From: Psychrobacter ciconiae | GTDB taxonomy: Bacteria > Pseudomonadota > Gammaproteobacteria > Pseudomonadales > Moraxellaceae | DNA length: 64,000 nucleotides | NCBI RefSeq assembly: GCF_904846055.1 | Contig: NZ_CAJGYV010000001.1 | Span: 434,001-498,000 of the forward strand | Direction: 5' to 3' | Shown here: one piece after another, positions 27,463 to 36,667 of the stretch | Layout: the number at the start of each line of letters is the position of its first letter | Position numbering within the stretch: position 1 is the first letter of the stretch | Program-made: the position numbers and the translations under genes | The notes under the pieces: generated by a model | Database searches by the model: none | What the model was told of the DNA's origin: nothing | What the model saw: the letters and a program-made list of their open reading frames with translations, nothing else

Positions 27463-28047
27463 ATGGCAATTATTATTGGCATCGATCCTGGCTCGCGGAT
27501 GACAGGATATGGGGTAATTCAGCAATCAGGGGATAAGCTTACCTTTATTGATGCCGGAACGATTCGCACAGATACCAAAGAGATGCCGGAGCGGTTAAAG
27601 CGCATTTTCCAAGGATTAACGCGAACGATTCAGTATCATCAAAAATATGCCAATGAGCCAATTTTCGCCGCCATTGAGCAGGTGTTTATGGCAGAAAACC
27701 CAGACTCAGCATTAAAGCTTGGTCAAGCTCGCGGCGCGGCAATTGCGGCAATGGTGGCGCTTGATTTGGAAGTGTCAGAATATACCGCAAGGCAAATCAA
27801 ACAAGCAGTTTGTGGTTATGGCGCGGCGGCAAAAGAGCAAGTTCAAGAGATGGTTTGCCGGATTTTAAGCTTGGATATCGTCCCGCAAGCGGACGCAGCA
27901 GATGGGCTTGCCTGCGCGATTTGCCATGCGCATTCAAGCCACTCGATGAATAAGCTGATTTTAAATAGCGCCCTTCGCGGTCGCAGCACCTCTAAGAAAA
28001 AAGGACGCTGGCGACTGTCGGAAGAGGATTTGGCGCAGTTAAGTTAG
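27463..28047 (+). CDS. ruvC: Holliday junction resolvase RuvC
   Basis: RuvC is the dimeric endonuclease that cuts Holliday junctions after RuvAB branch migration. The 194-residue RNase H-fold protein carries the four acidic catalytic residues: Asp8 ([12 protein letters not shown]), Glu72 ([12 protein letters not shown]), and Asp144/Asp147 ([15 protein letters not shown]). AAGGTGATGTATT precedes the ATG. It is a single-gene unit here, diverging from fxsA and about 15 kb from ruvAB. It converges on a lipoprotein gene. Confidence 0.97.
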   Translation: MAIIIGIDPGSRMTGYGVIQQSGDKLTFIDAGTIRTDTKEMPERLKRIFQGLTRTIQYHQKYANEPIFAAIEQVFMAENPDSALKLGQARGAAIAAMVALDLEVSEYTARQIKQAVCGYGAAAKEQVQEMVCRILSLDIVPQADAADGLACAICHAHSSHSMNKLILNSALRGRSTSKKKGRWRLSEEDLAQLS

Positions 28048-28076
28048 CGGTTGTGAAACTGCCATTAGCCCTTAAA

Positions 28077-28982
28077 TTAATTGGTATCCGCATTTTTTGC
28101 TGATTTTTCAATCACGGTGTCTAACACATAAGCATAGCCGTCTTTAGCAGCACTTTTATCATCAGTTTTGTAGCGCTGAAGTCTCACCACTTCATCATTA
28201 TCAGGGTCATGCTGATAGTCATCAATCGTTCCGGCAAATTCTGTCCAATCGCCCTCGCCGGTCTTGATACCTTCATCGTTATAAGTGATCGGTTTGACTT
28301 GCAAGCATTCTTTGCTGCTGTCAGCTTGACAAGGTTTGTTGTCAGCCGCAATTGCCCAAAAGACCGTTTCGCCTTTGCTGTTATATTTGGCTTGGGCGGT
28401 CAGTCGCCCCGACCAAATCAAGGTGCTGCCATCTTGAGCTGTCAAAGTTAGGGTTGGCGAGTCAGCGTTGGTGCTATCAAGCTTGATTTGATTTTCACGT
28501 TGCATAAAATCACTCAGCTTGTTTTCAGCCGCGTCCAAATCTTCGCAAAACATCTCAGTGCTCATCGCATCTTTAACCATCAAGGTATCATTTTGCAGTT
28601 GGTAACCGGCGCTCATGACATTACAGCCAACGCTATAGTTAAGCGAGTCTTGACCATGGTATTGATTAAAGTTAAGGGCAACTTGGTCTTTGATGCTGAT
28701 TAACTCATTAATAGCTCGTTTGCTGCCGTCTTGAGCATCCACAAGTGACCAGCGGTAGCGTGACAGCTCAGCGATTACGGGATTAGTGGCGGCGGTTTTA
28801 GCGCCCTCTTGCGTCATCGCTGTCATATCACTATCCGCCGAATCAGAAGGCTCATTCATCGCGCTGCTGTCCTTTGGTTGATCAGTTGCGGTGTCATCAG
28901 TGGTCGGCTTCTGGCAAGCGCTTAATGCCAGTCCTAGCACGATAAGAGTTGGCATTAAAATGCTATTAATTTTTGGCTTCAT
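28077..28982 (-). CDS. Lipoprotein with HslJ/META domain and DUF4377-like C-terminus
   Basis: The lipobox LSAC places lipidated Cys at residue 23, so an envelope location is expected. After a Ser/Asp/Thr-rich linker (24-70) comes a META/HslJ domain (about 72-170), recognised by YRWSLVDAQDG, the GCNVMSAGYQL motif and the AMSTEMFCEDLDAAE motif. Residues about 190-295 fit a DUF4377-type domain: CLQVKPITYNDEG, GDWTEFAGTIDDY, ending RLQRYKTDD and AYVLDTVIEK. HslJ was first linked to heat shock and novobiocin resistance in E. coli; its biochemistry is unclear. The domain fusion is as read from motifs, not from a search. Confidence 0.82.
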   Translation of the reverse strand: MKPKINSILMPTLIVLGLALSACQKPTTDDTATDQPKDSSAMNEPSDSADSDMTAMTQEGAKTAATNPVIAELSRYRWSLVDAQDGSKRAINELISIKDQVALNFNQYHGQDSLNYSVGCNVMSAGYQLQNDTLMVKDAMSTEMFCEDLDAAENKLSDFMQRENQIKLDSTNADSPTLTLTAQDGSTLIWSGRLTAQAKYNSKGETVFWAIAADNKPCQADSSKECLQVKPITYNDEGIKTGEGDWTEFAGTIDDYQHDPDNDEVVRLQRYKTDDKSAAKDGYAYVLDTVIEKSAKNADTN

Positions 28983-29200
28983 AATCGCTTTACCTAATTA
29001 TTCATCATCGGATTTTAAGGCTAACTTTGCTTTTGTTTAGGCTGCTAACCTAGCCTACCTAGCAAATATCAAATCGGTTTTTACGAGCAAAATTATCCAA
29101 TTACTATAACCTTTAGCACCGCGATTTTTGTAACGCTCGAGTAACGAAATGTTCCTCTTCGTTTTAAATCATTGTTTCAATTGAGCTTAACAAAACTCAT

Positions 29201-29233
29201 AAAAAAAATGGACAGCAATCGCCATCCACTTTT
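29201..29233 (-). terminator. Intrinsic terminator after GST gene
   Basis: A perfect eight-pair hairpin including two G-U pairs (TGGATGGC / GCTGTCCA as read on the minus strand), followed by eight T on the minus strand. Confidence 0.87.
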
Positions 29234-29247
29234 AAAACCATAACTTT

Positions 29248-29907
29248 TTAGCTTTCTAGGTCAGCTTTAGCTTTTGGCATGGTTTTGATACTAAATCGCG
29301 CGTCCATTTGCTTGTAAAATCTTGCGATATTTTCGCCGTGCTCTAAAGGGTTTACCTTAAGCACTTTGCCAAAATCAAGCCCTAAATAAAACACAATATC
29401 GGCAAAAGTGACTTGGTCGGTGACCAAGTAATCGCGACCTTCAAGCACATTTTCAAAATAGGGCATGGCTTTGAGTGCGCGTTTAATCGATACCTCAGCG
29501 AACTCTGGAACTTGCTCAACGCGATCAGCTTTTGATGGGTGGCTGTGCTGAAAGGCAAGCATAAAGTTATAAAGCACTTCAAATTCCGCAATCCTTCGCA
29601 TGGCGCAGACGCGGGCGCGCTGAACGATATCATTTCCCATCACCGAGCGCTCACCAAACACGCGGTCAAGATATTCGCAAATCGCTTGCGAGTCGTTGAG
29701 CACGGTGCCATCATCAAGGGTCATTACCGGCAGCGTTTGCATCGGGTTAAGCTTGGTAAAGTCCTCTGTCATGTGCTCTTTATTGGCAATATCAACATCA
29801 ATCACCTCTAAGTCATCCATATCATCGGCGTCTAGACCTTTTGAGGCAAGCAAAATCAGCGCTTTTCTTGGATTTGGGGCGGTTCGGCTGACATATAATG
29901 TTTTCAT
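29248..29907 (-). CDS. Glutathione S-transferase family protein
   Basis: The 219-residue protein has the GST layout. A thioredoxin-like N-terminal domain (1-85) starts MKTLYVSRTAPNPRKALILLASKG and contains NPMQTLPVMTLDDGTVLNDSQAICEYLD, where the cis-Pro and Ser residues bind glutathione. A helical C-terminal domain (about 95-219) includes the VTFADIVFYLGLDF motif typical of the fold. The Ser7 or neighbouring residue may be the activating residue. The specific substrate cannot be told. It stands alone between the HslJ-like lipoprotein and the peroxiredoxin, both on the same strand, with its own terminator. Confidence 0.9.
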   Translation of the reverse strand: MKTLYVSRTAPNPRKALILLASKGLDADDMDDLEVIDVDIANKEHMTEDFTKLNPMQTLPVMTLDDGTVLNDSQAICEYLDRVFGERSVMGNDIVQRARVCAMRRIAEFEVLYNFMLAFQHSHPSKADRVEQVPEFAEVSIKRALKAMPYFENVLEGRDYLVTDQVTFADIVFYLGLDFGKVLKVNPLEHGENIARFYKQMDARFSIKTMPKAKADLES

Positions 29908-30048
29908 AATGACTCCTTATTCTTCATTATTGCTATTATCCGTGCTTTTATTCAGTGCTTTGTTGTGTCCTTTTAAGCACCAAGCTTATTATTGTTCGTC
30001 CTTTTAGCATCATAGCAAAAGTGTTGATTGACTGGGTAAAAAAATGCT

Positions 30049-30083
30049 AAAAGCCCCATAACGTTTAGTTATAGGGCTTTTTT
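30049..30083 (-). terminator. Intrinsic terminator after peroxiredoxin gene
   Basis: AAAAGCCCcATAAC / GTTATaGGGCTTTTTT stem with a short loop, right past the stop; also usable on the other strand. Confidence 0.9.
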
Positions 30084-30102
30084 AGATTAAAATGCTGAAA
30101 GC

Positions 30103-30741
30103 TTATTTATTTGGCGCAGGCGTGGTTCTTAAATAAGGCTTGATTTCGGTGTGACCTTTTGGATAATTTGCCGGAATGTCTTCGTTTTTAACGCTTGGCG
30201 GGATAATAACGTCATCACCGTCTTGCCAATCAACTGGAGTTGCAATGTTATATTCGTCAGACAGTTGCAGCCCATCAATCACGCGCAAGATTTCGTTAAA
30301 GTTACGACCACAGCTTGCAGGATAGGTCAAGATAAGACGAACTTTCTTTTTTGGGTCGATAATAAACACGCTTCGAACGGTCGCGGTGTTATCAGCGTTT
30401 GGATGAATCATGTCATAAAGGTCAGCAACCTTGCGGTCGTGGTCAGCCACAATTGGGAAGTTCACTGCTGTGCCTTGAGTCTCGGCAATATCGCCGATCC
30501 AGCCGTGGTGATCTTCTAAGCTATCGACCGATAAGGCGATCGGCTTGACATTGCGTTTTTGAAACTCGCCGCTTAAAGCTGCCGTGCGACCAAGTTCAGT
30601 GGTACAAACCGGCGTATAGTCCGCAGGATGCGAGAACAAAACTACCCAGCTATCCCCTGCCCAATCATAAAAGTTAATGTCGCCGTCGGTGGTGCTGGCG
30701 TCAAAGTTTGGCGCGGTATCACCCAATCGTAAATGTGCCAT
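30103..30741 (-). CDS. 1-Cys (Prx6-type) peroxiredoxin
   Basis: This thiol peroxidase reduces peroxides and possibly peroxynitrite. The peroxidatic Cys46 sits in SHPADYTPVCTTELGR, the Prx6 version of the PxxxTxxC motif. At 212 residues it has the extended C-terminal domain of Prx6 proteins (KVRLILTYPASCGRNFNEILRVIDGLQLSDEY), rather than the shorter AhpC pattern with a C-terminal resolving Cys. A second Cys occurs in YPASCGRNF but is not at a usual resolving position. It adds to the peroxide-defence genes at the left end (glutathione peroxidase, msrB). Confidence 0.94.
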   Translation of the reverse strand: MAHLRLGDTAPNFDASTTDGDINFYDWAGDSWVVLFSHPADYTPVCTTELGRTAALSGEFQKRNVKPIALSVDSLEDHHGWIGDIAETQGTAVNFPIVADHDRKVADLYDMIHPNADNTATVRSVFIIDPKKKVRLILTYPASCGRNFNEILRVIDGLQLSDEYNIATPVDWQDGDDVIIPPSVKNEDIPANYPKGHTEIKPYLRTTPAPNK

Positions 30742-30834
30742 GATGCTGTCCTTTTAAAATCGCCGAAAATAAACTGGCGTGGTTATTGTTTTGATTAAAA
30801 GTGGTTTTGGTAAAATAAAAAAGGGTTCACAACT

Positions 30835-31011
30835 GTGTTTTTTTGTGACAAATCATCTTATCAAATTGGTTATGAAAGTCTTGTGAGCGATTGTAATTCT
30901 GATATTCCTGACTGGATATTAGCACTCATTAAAGCTAAGTCAATATTAAAGCTGCTTTATCGTGTTGGGTACGGTCATTATTATCTTAAGTGGTTTGCGG
31001 CGGCAAGCTGA
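30835..31011 (+). CDS. Possible small protein, 58 residues, GTG start
   Basis: This is a weak candidate in the otherwise empty 390-base gap between the peroxiredoxin gene and the glnS terminator. A GTG at 30835 is preceded by AAAAGGG with a nine-base spacer. The frame stays open for 58 codons to TGA. The predicted product has a hydrophobic, cationic C-terminal half (around WILALIKAKSILKLLYRVGY), resembling a short amphipathic or membrane-active peptide. No relative is recognised and the frame could be open by chance; there is no clear promoter. Confidence 0.22.
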   Translation: MFFCDKSSYQIGYESLVSDCNSDIPDWILALIKAKSILKLLYRVGYGHYYLKWFAAAS

Positions 31012-31075
31012 TAATAGACTTTTTTGCAAGATTTTAACACTTCCATTACCACTAGCGGCTTAGCTAGCACGTCAT

Positions 31076-31112
31076 AAAAAAGCCCGATTCTAGTTGCCTA
31101 AAATCGGGCTTA
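31076..31112 (-). terminator. Intrinsic terminator after glnS
   Basis: AAGCCCGATT / AATCGGGCTT stem with six T on the minus strand, 20 bases past the glnS stop. Confidence 0.9.
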
Positions 31113-31133
31113 AATGATTAAAACCAATAAAGC

Positions 31134-32858
31134 TTAAGCGGGCTTATAAGTATCGCGAAGGCTTACGATTTGATTAAAGACCGGTTTTTCTGCGTTGTGC
31201 TCGACCTCGTCGCTAATAAAGTAGCCTTCACGCTCAAACTGAAAGCGCGATTCAGGGGCGGTATTAGCAAGCGATGGCTCAACGATGGCGTCTAAAACGG
31301 TCAATGAGTTGGGGTTAAGGGCATCATGAACGTCGCTCACGCTACTTGGGTCAGCGACGTTAAATAGCTGCTCGTACAAGCGAACGGTCGCAGGAACGCC
31401 AAGACTTTCTGAAACCCAATGAATCACGCCTTTAACCTTGCGACCTTCAGGGTTATTTCCCAAAGTTTTAGGGTCAATCGTGGCTTTAAGCTCGCCCACG
31501 TTGCCATCATCGTCAAGGACATGCTCAGTGATGTTAATCACATAGCTGTTTCGCAAGCGAATCTCAGGATTGGCAGGCGATAAGCGCTTATAGCCGGCAG
31601 GTGGCTCAATTTCAAAGTCGCTTTGGTCAATAAAGATGGTTTGGGTAAACGGAATTTCACGCACTCCTAAATCAACGTTTGGATGCTTGGGCTGACTTAA
31701 CCAAAGCGCGTTGTTATCGTTATCAAAACGGGCAGTTACGCTGTCTGATTTTAAGCTTTCCCAGTCTTTTACTGCCTCATCAAAGTTGGTAATCGTCACT
31801 TTTAATGGCTTTAATACCGCCATTCCACGAGCGGTGGTGTTCTCAAGTGATTGGCGGATGCTAAATTCAAGCAAGCGCATATCGACAACGCCGTCCGCTT
31901 TAGCAACGCCCACGCGGTCACAAAAGTCACGAAGCCCTTCTGGCGTATAACCTCGGCGGCGCATGCCAGCGATGGTTGGCATTCTTGGGTCATTCCAACC
32001 GCTCACGATACCTTCGTCAACCAATTGCTTAAGCTTGCGCTTACTGGTCAACGTATGGTCAACGTTTAATCGCGAAAACTCATACTGGTGCGGCGGCTGC
32101 TCAAAGCCAATTTTTTCAACGACCCAATCATAAAAGGGGCGATGGTCTTCAAATTCAAGGGTACAAATTGAGTGGGTAATCCCTTCAATAGCGTCCGATA
32201 ATGGGTGCGCAAAATCATACATCGGATAAATGCACCATTTATTACCGGTTTGGTGGTGGCTTTGGTGCATGACGCGATAAATAATGGGGTCGCGCATGTT
32301 CATGTTCGGGTCGTTCATGTCGATTTTGGCACGAAGAACTGCCTCGCCCTCGCCAAATTCGCCATTTTTCATCGCCAAAAAGCGCTCAAGGTTCACACTG
32401 ACACTGCTATCGCGCTGCGGTGACGGTACGCCGGCTTCTTTAAATGAGCCGCGATTGAGCTTAATTTGTTCAGGGGTCTGCAAATCGACATAGGCATCGC
32501 CGCTTTCGATAAGCTTGATTGCCCAGTCATAAAGCTGCTCAAAATAGCTTGAGGCGTGACGAGCTTCCCCTGCCCATTCAAAGCCAAGCCAGCGGACGTC
32601 TTTTTTAATATTATCGATATAGTCTTGCTTTTCGGCGGTGGGGTTGGTGTCGTCATAGCGCAAATGGCAAATGCCACCAAACTCGTCAGCAATGCCAAAG
32701 TTTAAACAAATCGATTTGACGTGACCTAAATGCAAATAGCCGTTGGGCTCCGGCGGAAATCGGGTAACGATTTGGTCATATTTTTGCTCTTTAACGTCAT
32801 TGCGAATAATATTGCGAATAAAATCGTTTTTATTTTCAGGGGTTGAGTTGTCACTCAT
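31134..32858 (-). CDS. glnS: Glutaminyl-tRNA synthetase
   Basis: GlnS charges tRNA-Gln with glutamine (class I, cytoplasmic). The 574-residue enzyme shows the HIGH box as PPEPNGYLHLGHVKS, followed by RYDDTNPTAEKQDYID, the tRNA-acceptor region YDFAHPLSDAIEGITHSICTLEFEDHRPFYDW, and the KMSKS equivalent LTSKRKLKQLV. The C-terminal beta-barrel anticodon-binding domain follows (from about 340). The frame opens upstream, but GGAG eight bases before the ATG at 32858 decides the start. It is a single-gene unit divergent from ppiB. Confidence 0.98.
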   Translation of the reverse strand: MSDNSTPENKNDFIRNIIRNDVKEQKYDQIVTRFPPEPNGYLHLGHVKSICLNFGIADEFGGICHLRYDDTNPTAEKQDYIDNIKKDVRWLGFEWAGEARHASSYFEQLYDWAIKLIESGDAYVDLQTPEQIKLNRGSFKEAGVPSPQRDSSVSVNLERFLAMKNGEFGEGEAVLRAKIDMNDPNMNMRDPIIYRVMHQSHHQTGNKWCIYPMYDFAHPLSDAIEGITHSICTLEFEDHRPFYDWVVEKIGFEQPPHQYEFSRLNVDHTLTSKRKLKQLVDEGIVSGWNDPRMPTIAGMRRRGYTPEGLRDFCDRVGVAKADGVVDMRLLEFSIRQSLENTTARGMAVLKPLKVTITNFDEAVKDWESLKSDSVTARFDNDNNALWLSQPKHPNVDLGVREIPFTQTIFIDQSDFEIEPPAGYKRLSPANPEIRLRNSYVINITEHVLDDDGNVGELKATIDPKTLGNNPEGRKVKGVIHWVSESLGVPATVRLYEQLFNVADPSSVSDVHDALNPNSLTVLDAIVEPSLANTAPESRFQFEREGYFISDEVEHNAEKPVFNQIVSLRDTYKPA

Positions 32859-33135
32859 GAATTTGACTCCTACGTCAACGCTTACGCCTGCCAACCTTGC
32901 GGGGTCGTCAATCAGCAAATTTAAAAAATTAGAAAATCAACAAAATGGCTTTATTCTAGCAGCTTTTCGCGACCTATTAACAGCCTGATACATGACAGCG
33001 CGCAAAAAAGCCGTTAGACTAGCTTCATCTTTTCGTGCAAAGCGGTTGCAATCACGATAAGCAATCTTTATCTAACGACTGCGCCACCAGTGCAGCTCAA
33101 CAACTAAAGCTCAATAACCAAAAAGGACAATTCCA

Positions 33136-33648
33136 ATGGTCGATATGCCAATGGTCGAACTTGACACCACAATGGGCGAAATCGTCATCGAACTTAACGC
33201 CAAAGACGCGCCAAAAACCGTTGATAACTTTTTAAACTATGTCAAATCTGGTCACTATGACGGTACGATTTTTCACCGCGTCATCGACGGCTTTATGATT
33301 CAAGGCGGCGGCATGGACGCCCAAATGAACGAAAAAGGCACTAATAAGCCGATTGAAAACGAAGCCGACAACGGTCTTAAAAATGACGCCGGAACCATCG
33401 CCATGGCGCGGACTCAAGACCCGCATTCAGCGACCAGCCAGTTTTTTATTAACGTGAAAGACAACGACTTTTTAAACCACAGCGGCAAAAACATGCAAGG
33501 CTGGGGCTACACCGTATTTGGTAAAGTGGTCAAAGGCATGGACGTGGTCAACCAAATCAAAGGCGTTCCAACTGGTCGCTTTGGGATGCATGCTGATGTG
33601 CCAAAAACACCAGTGGTCATTACCAGAGCCACGATTGTTTCTGAATAA
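33136..33648 (+). CDS. ppiB: Peptidyl-prolyl cis-trans isomerase, cyclophilin type (PpiB)
   Basis: This cytoplasmic cyclophilin catalyses proline isomerisation in folding proteins. The 170 residues have no signal peptide and carry the core active-site motifs: [14 protein letters not shown] (catalytic Arg), [25 protein letters not shown] and [19 protein letters not shown] nine bases before the ATG fits. It is followed closely by lpxH, the same neighbour order (ppiB then lpxH) as in E. coli, where the two genes are also linked. Confidence 0.97.
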   Translation: MVDMPMVELDTTMGEIVIELNAKDAPKTVDNFLNYVKSGHYDGTIFHRVIDGFMIQGGGMDAQMNEKGTNKPIENEADNGLKNDAGTIAMARTQDPHSATSQFFINVKDNDFLNHSGKNMQGWGYTVFGKVVKGMDVVNQIKGVPTGRFGMHADVPKTPVVITRATIVSE

Positions 33649-33757
33649 GCTAGCTTTTAGCTCATAAATGTACCAATCCGCCAATCTGCAAGCGTGGGCT
33701 TACCATTCGCCGCCATTGCAAATTGGCAACTGTCATGGATTTTTGGAACCGCTTGTT

Positions 33758-34603
33758 ATGCAAGATTTTGATCATTTAATCACTACCCGACCACACGAGG
33801 TTCGGCAGGTGCTAATCAGCGATTTACATTTATCCATGGATGAGCCTGCCTTAGTGCAGGCTTTTTTAATGCTGATTGACGATTGTATTGCCCTGCCAAA
33901 GCTTAAACGCTTATTTATCTTAGGCGATTGGTTTGAGGTTTGGCTTGGTGATGATGCTTATTTAAGCTTAACTGAAACGGAAAAAAATGCGCATTGGCTC
34001 ACCCCTATCATTGAAAAGTTGATGAAGCTTAAACAAAATGGCTGCGATATTTTGGTGATGCATGGCAATCGCGACTTTTTATTGGGGCAAGAATTTTGCG
34101 ATTTATTTGGCGGCACGCTGATTTTTGAGCCATTTAAAATCACAGTGAACGGAAAAGCCTTTATTTTAGAGCATGGCGACGCGCTTTGTAGTGACGATAA
34201 AAAATACCAATGGTTTCGAAAAGTCGTTCGTCACCCGCTGACCCAGTGGTATGTGCTTAAAAAGCCACTTAAAAAACGCCTTGCTATTGCTGCCAATTTG
34301 CGCCAAAAAAGTCAGCAAGACAACGCGGTAAAAGCTCAATATATCATGGATGTGAACTCAAAGGCCGTTGCAAGCTCCCTTCAACAGGCGCAAACGCTTA
34401 TCCACGGTCATACGCACCGACCGCAGCATCATCAAATCAATGATAACCAATCGCGGTTTGTGCTTGGCGACTGGCGCGTGATTGATGAGGATTCACGAAA
34501 GCCTACCGTTGAAGCGGTCATTGGCGTTGTTATTGCCGAAAATGATTTGGACACCGATTCAACTGAAAGCTTTCGACTGGTTAAATTTTGCGCTCGGGTT
34601 TAG
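33758..34603 (+). CDS. lpxH: UDP-2,3-diacylglucosamine pyrophosphatase LpxH
   Basis: LpxH hydrolyses UDP-2,3-diacylglucosamine to lipid X in lipid A synthesis, at the inner membrane. It is a calcineurin-like metallophosphoesterase with the di-metal ligands in order: ISDLHLS, LGDWFEVWLGDD, MHGNRDFLLG, LEHGDALCSDD and IHGHTHRPQHH. Its frame extends upstream to an ATG at 33668, which would add 30 residues with no family likeness. The ATG at 33758 is closer to known LpxH lengths; neither has a strong ribosome site, so the start is uncertain. It lies in the same direction just after ppiB. Confidence 0.92.
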   Translation: MQDFDHLITTRPHEVRQVLISDLHLSMDEPALVQAFLMLIDDCIALPKLKRLFILGDWFEVWLGDDAYLSLTETEKNAHWLTPIIEKLMKLKQNGCDILVMHGNRDFLLGQEFCDLFGGTLIFEPFKITVNGKAFILEHGDALCSDDKKYQWFRKVVRHPLTQWYVLKKPLKKRLAIAANLRQKSQQDNAVKAQYIMDVNSKAVASSLQQAQTLIHGHTHRPQHHQINDNQSRFVLGDWRVIDEDSRKPTVEAVIGVVIAENDLDTDSTESFRLVKFCARV

Positions 34604-34697
34604 TGTTATCCGCTGGGCTAAAGCACCAGCCTACAAGCTAAAGCGCCGCATACAAACATTGATATTAATTTTGGAATGCCATTTAAACCGATAATTA

Positions 34698-35282
34698 TTA
34701 TACAATCAGTTTAAAAAAATGCTCGCGGTAGTGTTTTAATTCGCGGATAGAATCGCGGATATCATCAAGCGCTAAATGACTGCTGTTTTTTTCAAATTTT
34801 TGCAAAATGTCAGGGCGCCAGCGAAAGCAAAGCTCTTTTATCGACGACACATCCAAGTTGCGGTAATGAAAAAAGCGCTCAAGCTCAGGCATCTGCCGCG
34901 CTAAAAAGCGCCGGTCTTGGCAAATGGAGTTGCCGCACATCGGGGATTTGCCGCTATCGACCCATTTATTTAAGAATTTGATGGTTTCAGCTTCAGCTTC
35001 AGCAAGCGTGACCGAGCTTCGGCGGACGCGGTCGATGAGCCCTGATTGACCATGCTGTTTGGTGTTCCAATCGTCCATTCCGTTTAAAATTTGGTCAGAA
35101 ACCTTAATCGCAAATACAGGACCTTCTGCCAAAATGTTTAAATCTTCATCGGTCACGATGGTGGCAATCTCAATAATCTCATCATTTAATGTATCAAGAC
35201 CGGTCATTTCAAGGTCAATCCAGACTAAGCCTTTTTTGCCTTGATGTTTAATTTTTATTTTATTGGGATGCTCGCTTGTCAT
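34698..35282 (-). CDS. orn: Oligoribonuclease
   Basis: Orn is a 3'-5' exonuclease that degrades diribonucleotides, including pGpG from cyclic-di-GMP breakdown, and is usually essential. The 194-residue DEDDh enzyme shows exo [13 protein letters not shown] (Asp23, Glu25), the exo II segment with Asn/Asp ([19 protein letters not shown]) and exo III near [19 protein letters not shown] 15-residue Lys-rich N-terminal tail precedes the domain. It diverges from rsgA about 175 bases away; orn and rsgA are neighbours in many gammaproteobacteria. Confidence 0.97.
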   Translation of the reverse strand: MTSEHPNKIKIKHQGKKGLVWIDLEMTGLDTLNDEIIEIATIVTDEDLNILAEGPVFAIKVSDQILNGMDDWNTKQHGQSGLIDRVRRSSVTLAEAEAETIKFLNKWVDSGKSPMCGNSICQDRRFLARQMPELERFFHYRNLDVSSIKELCFRWRPDILQKFEKNSSHLALDDIRDSIRELKHYREHFFKLIV

Positions 35283-35457
35283 GTAAAATCCTTGGGATAA
35301 AAAAGGGTGGCAGGGCGTCGTTAAACCGCCAGTTAAAGGCTCATTTGCAAAAATAAGACAAAATCAGCGGCTGCCAGTCTTGCTTTAGGCTGTATGTTAG
35401 CAAATTTTCACGCTACACTTAGTGCTAATCGATTTCTTTTTTGCACAAGGCGCAATT

Positions 35458-36573
35458 ATGGCACTCATCCGGCAACGAAAACTGACCCATCAGCAGATTC
35501 GCCGAATTGAAAAACAGCAAAAATCCAGCCAAGACTCCAATGATGACGCGCTGATGGACGGCGTGGTGATGGCGCATTATGGCAAGCAGCTTGAAGTTCA
35601 AGTAACCAGCTTACCTAGCAAAACGCCTGAGCCGCCTGTGGTTGAAGACGGTGACCCTGAGCCGTTTTGGCAGCCGATTGTCATAAATGATATTTGGCGC
35701 TGTCATGCCAGAACCAATTTGCCGATGCTGGCAACAGGCGATAACGTCCGCTGGGCAGCTGACCCAAACACCGGCTTTGGTCGCATCGAAGCCATGCAGC
35801 CACGCGTGTCGCTCGTTCAGCGCCCCGACCGCTATCATAAATTAAAACCCGTTGCGGCAAATATCGATATCTTAGCCATTGTCTTTGCGCCTCTGCCTGC
35901 TGCGGCGCCCACCTTGATTGACCGCTATTTGGTCGTCTGTCATCACGCCGGCGTCAGACCGCTTTTGGTATTGAACAAATCTGACTTACTTGCCAATGAA
36001 CCCAACACAGAAACGGCAACCTTACTTGCCGATTACGCCAAACTGGGCTATGACAGCGTGTTGACCTCGGTGGATTGCCCTGAAAATATCGCTAAAGATG
36101 ACCCGAACAACGAAATTGCTCGTGGTTTAGATGACTTAAAGCGCTATATCGATAAAAAATTGGTGATTTTCGCTGGTCAATCGGGCGTTGGCAAAAGCAG
36201 TTTGATTAATGCGCTACTTCCCGAATCCGCACAAAGCGTGAACGTCATCTCCGAAAACTCACAATTGGGGCAACATACCACCACCACCAGCCGACTGCTG
36301 CCCTTTGACCCGCAAGATTTAACCCAAGGCGGCATCGTTGACACCCCTGGCATCCGCGAGTACGGCATTTGGCATTTGACCCCTGAGGACATCATTTCAG
36401 GATTTATTGAGCTTGCGCCACTTGCAAAAGACTGCCGCTTTCGCGATTGCCGCCATACCAAAAACAGCAAAGGCTGCGCGCTTTGGCAAGCGGTTGCTGA
36501 GGGCACAGTTCTTGAGCGCCGCGTCGAAAACTTAGTAACCTTACAGATTGAAGCGGATACAAAACCCTATTAA
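35458..36573 (+). CDS. rsgA: Ribosome small-subunit maturation GTPase RsgA
   Basis: RsgA is a circularly permuted GTPase acting late in 30S assembly. The 371 residues hold an N-terminal OB-fold, then G-motifs in the permuted order: G4 LVLNKSDLL, G1 GQSGVGKSSLINALLP, G2-like threonines in GQHTTTTSRLL and G3 VDTPGIREY. They end in a zinc-binding C-terminal domain (CRFRDCRHTKNSKGCAL). The N-terminus has the Gln/Lys-rich leader (KLTHQQIRRIEKQQK) usual for the family. The frame opens at a GTG at 35422, but AAGG eight bases before the ATG at 35458 decides the start. Confidence 0.97.
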   Translation: MALIRQRKLTHQQIRRIEKQQKSSQDSNDDALMDGVVMAHYGKQLEVQVTSLPSKTPEPPVVEDGDPEPFWQPIVINDIWRCHARTNLPMLATGDNVRWAADPNTGFGRIEAMQPRVSLVQRPDRYHKLKPVAANIDILAIVFAPLPAAAPTLIDRYLVVCHHAGVRPLLVLNKSDLLANEPNTETATLLADYAKLGYDSVLTSVDCPENIAKDDPNNEIARGLDDLKRYIDKKLVIFAGQSGVGKSSLINALLPESAQSVNVISENSQLGQHTTTTSRLLPFDPQDLTQGGIVDTPGIREYGIWHLTPEDIISGFIELAPLAKDCRFRDCRHTKNSKGCALWQAVAEGTVLERRVENLVTLQIEADTKPY

Positions 36574-36667
36574 TTAATCATTCATTAATCTGGGCTTATC
36601 GTTTTACTAAGGGTCAGCTTGGCGGTATAATGACGGGCTTGTTTTGTCGCAACTTTGGAGAACTGCT

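Noticed and set aside
30151-30519. 122-codon open frame on the plus strand
   Set aside because: Antisense to the peroxiredoxin gene; composition fits a shadow frame.
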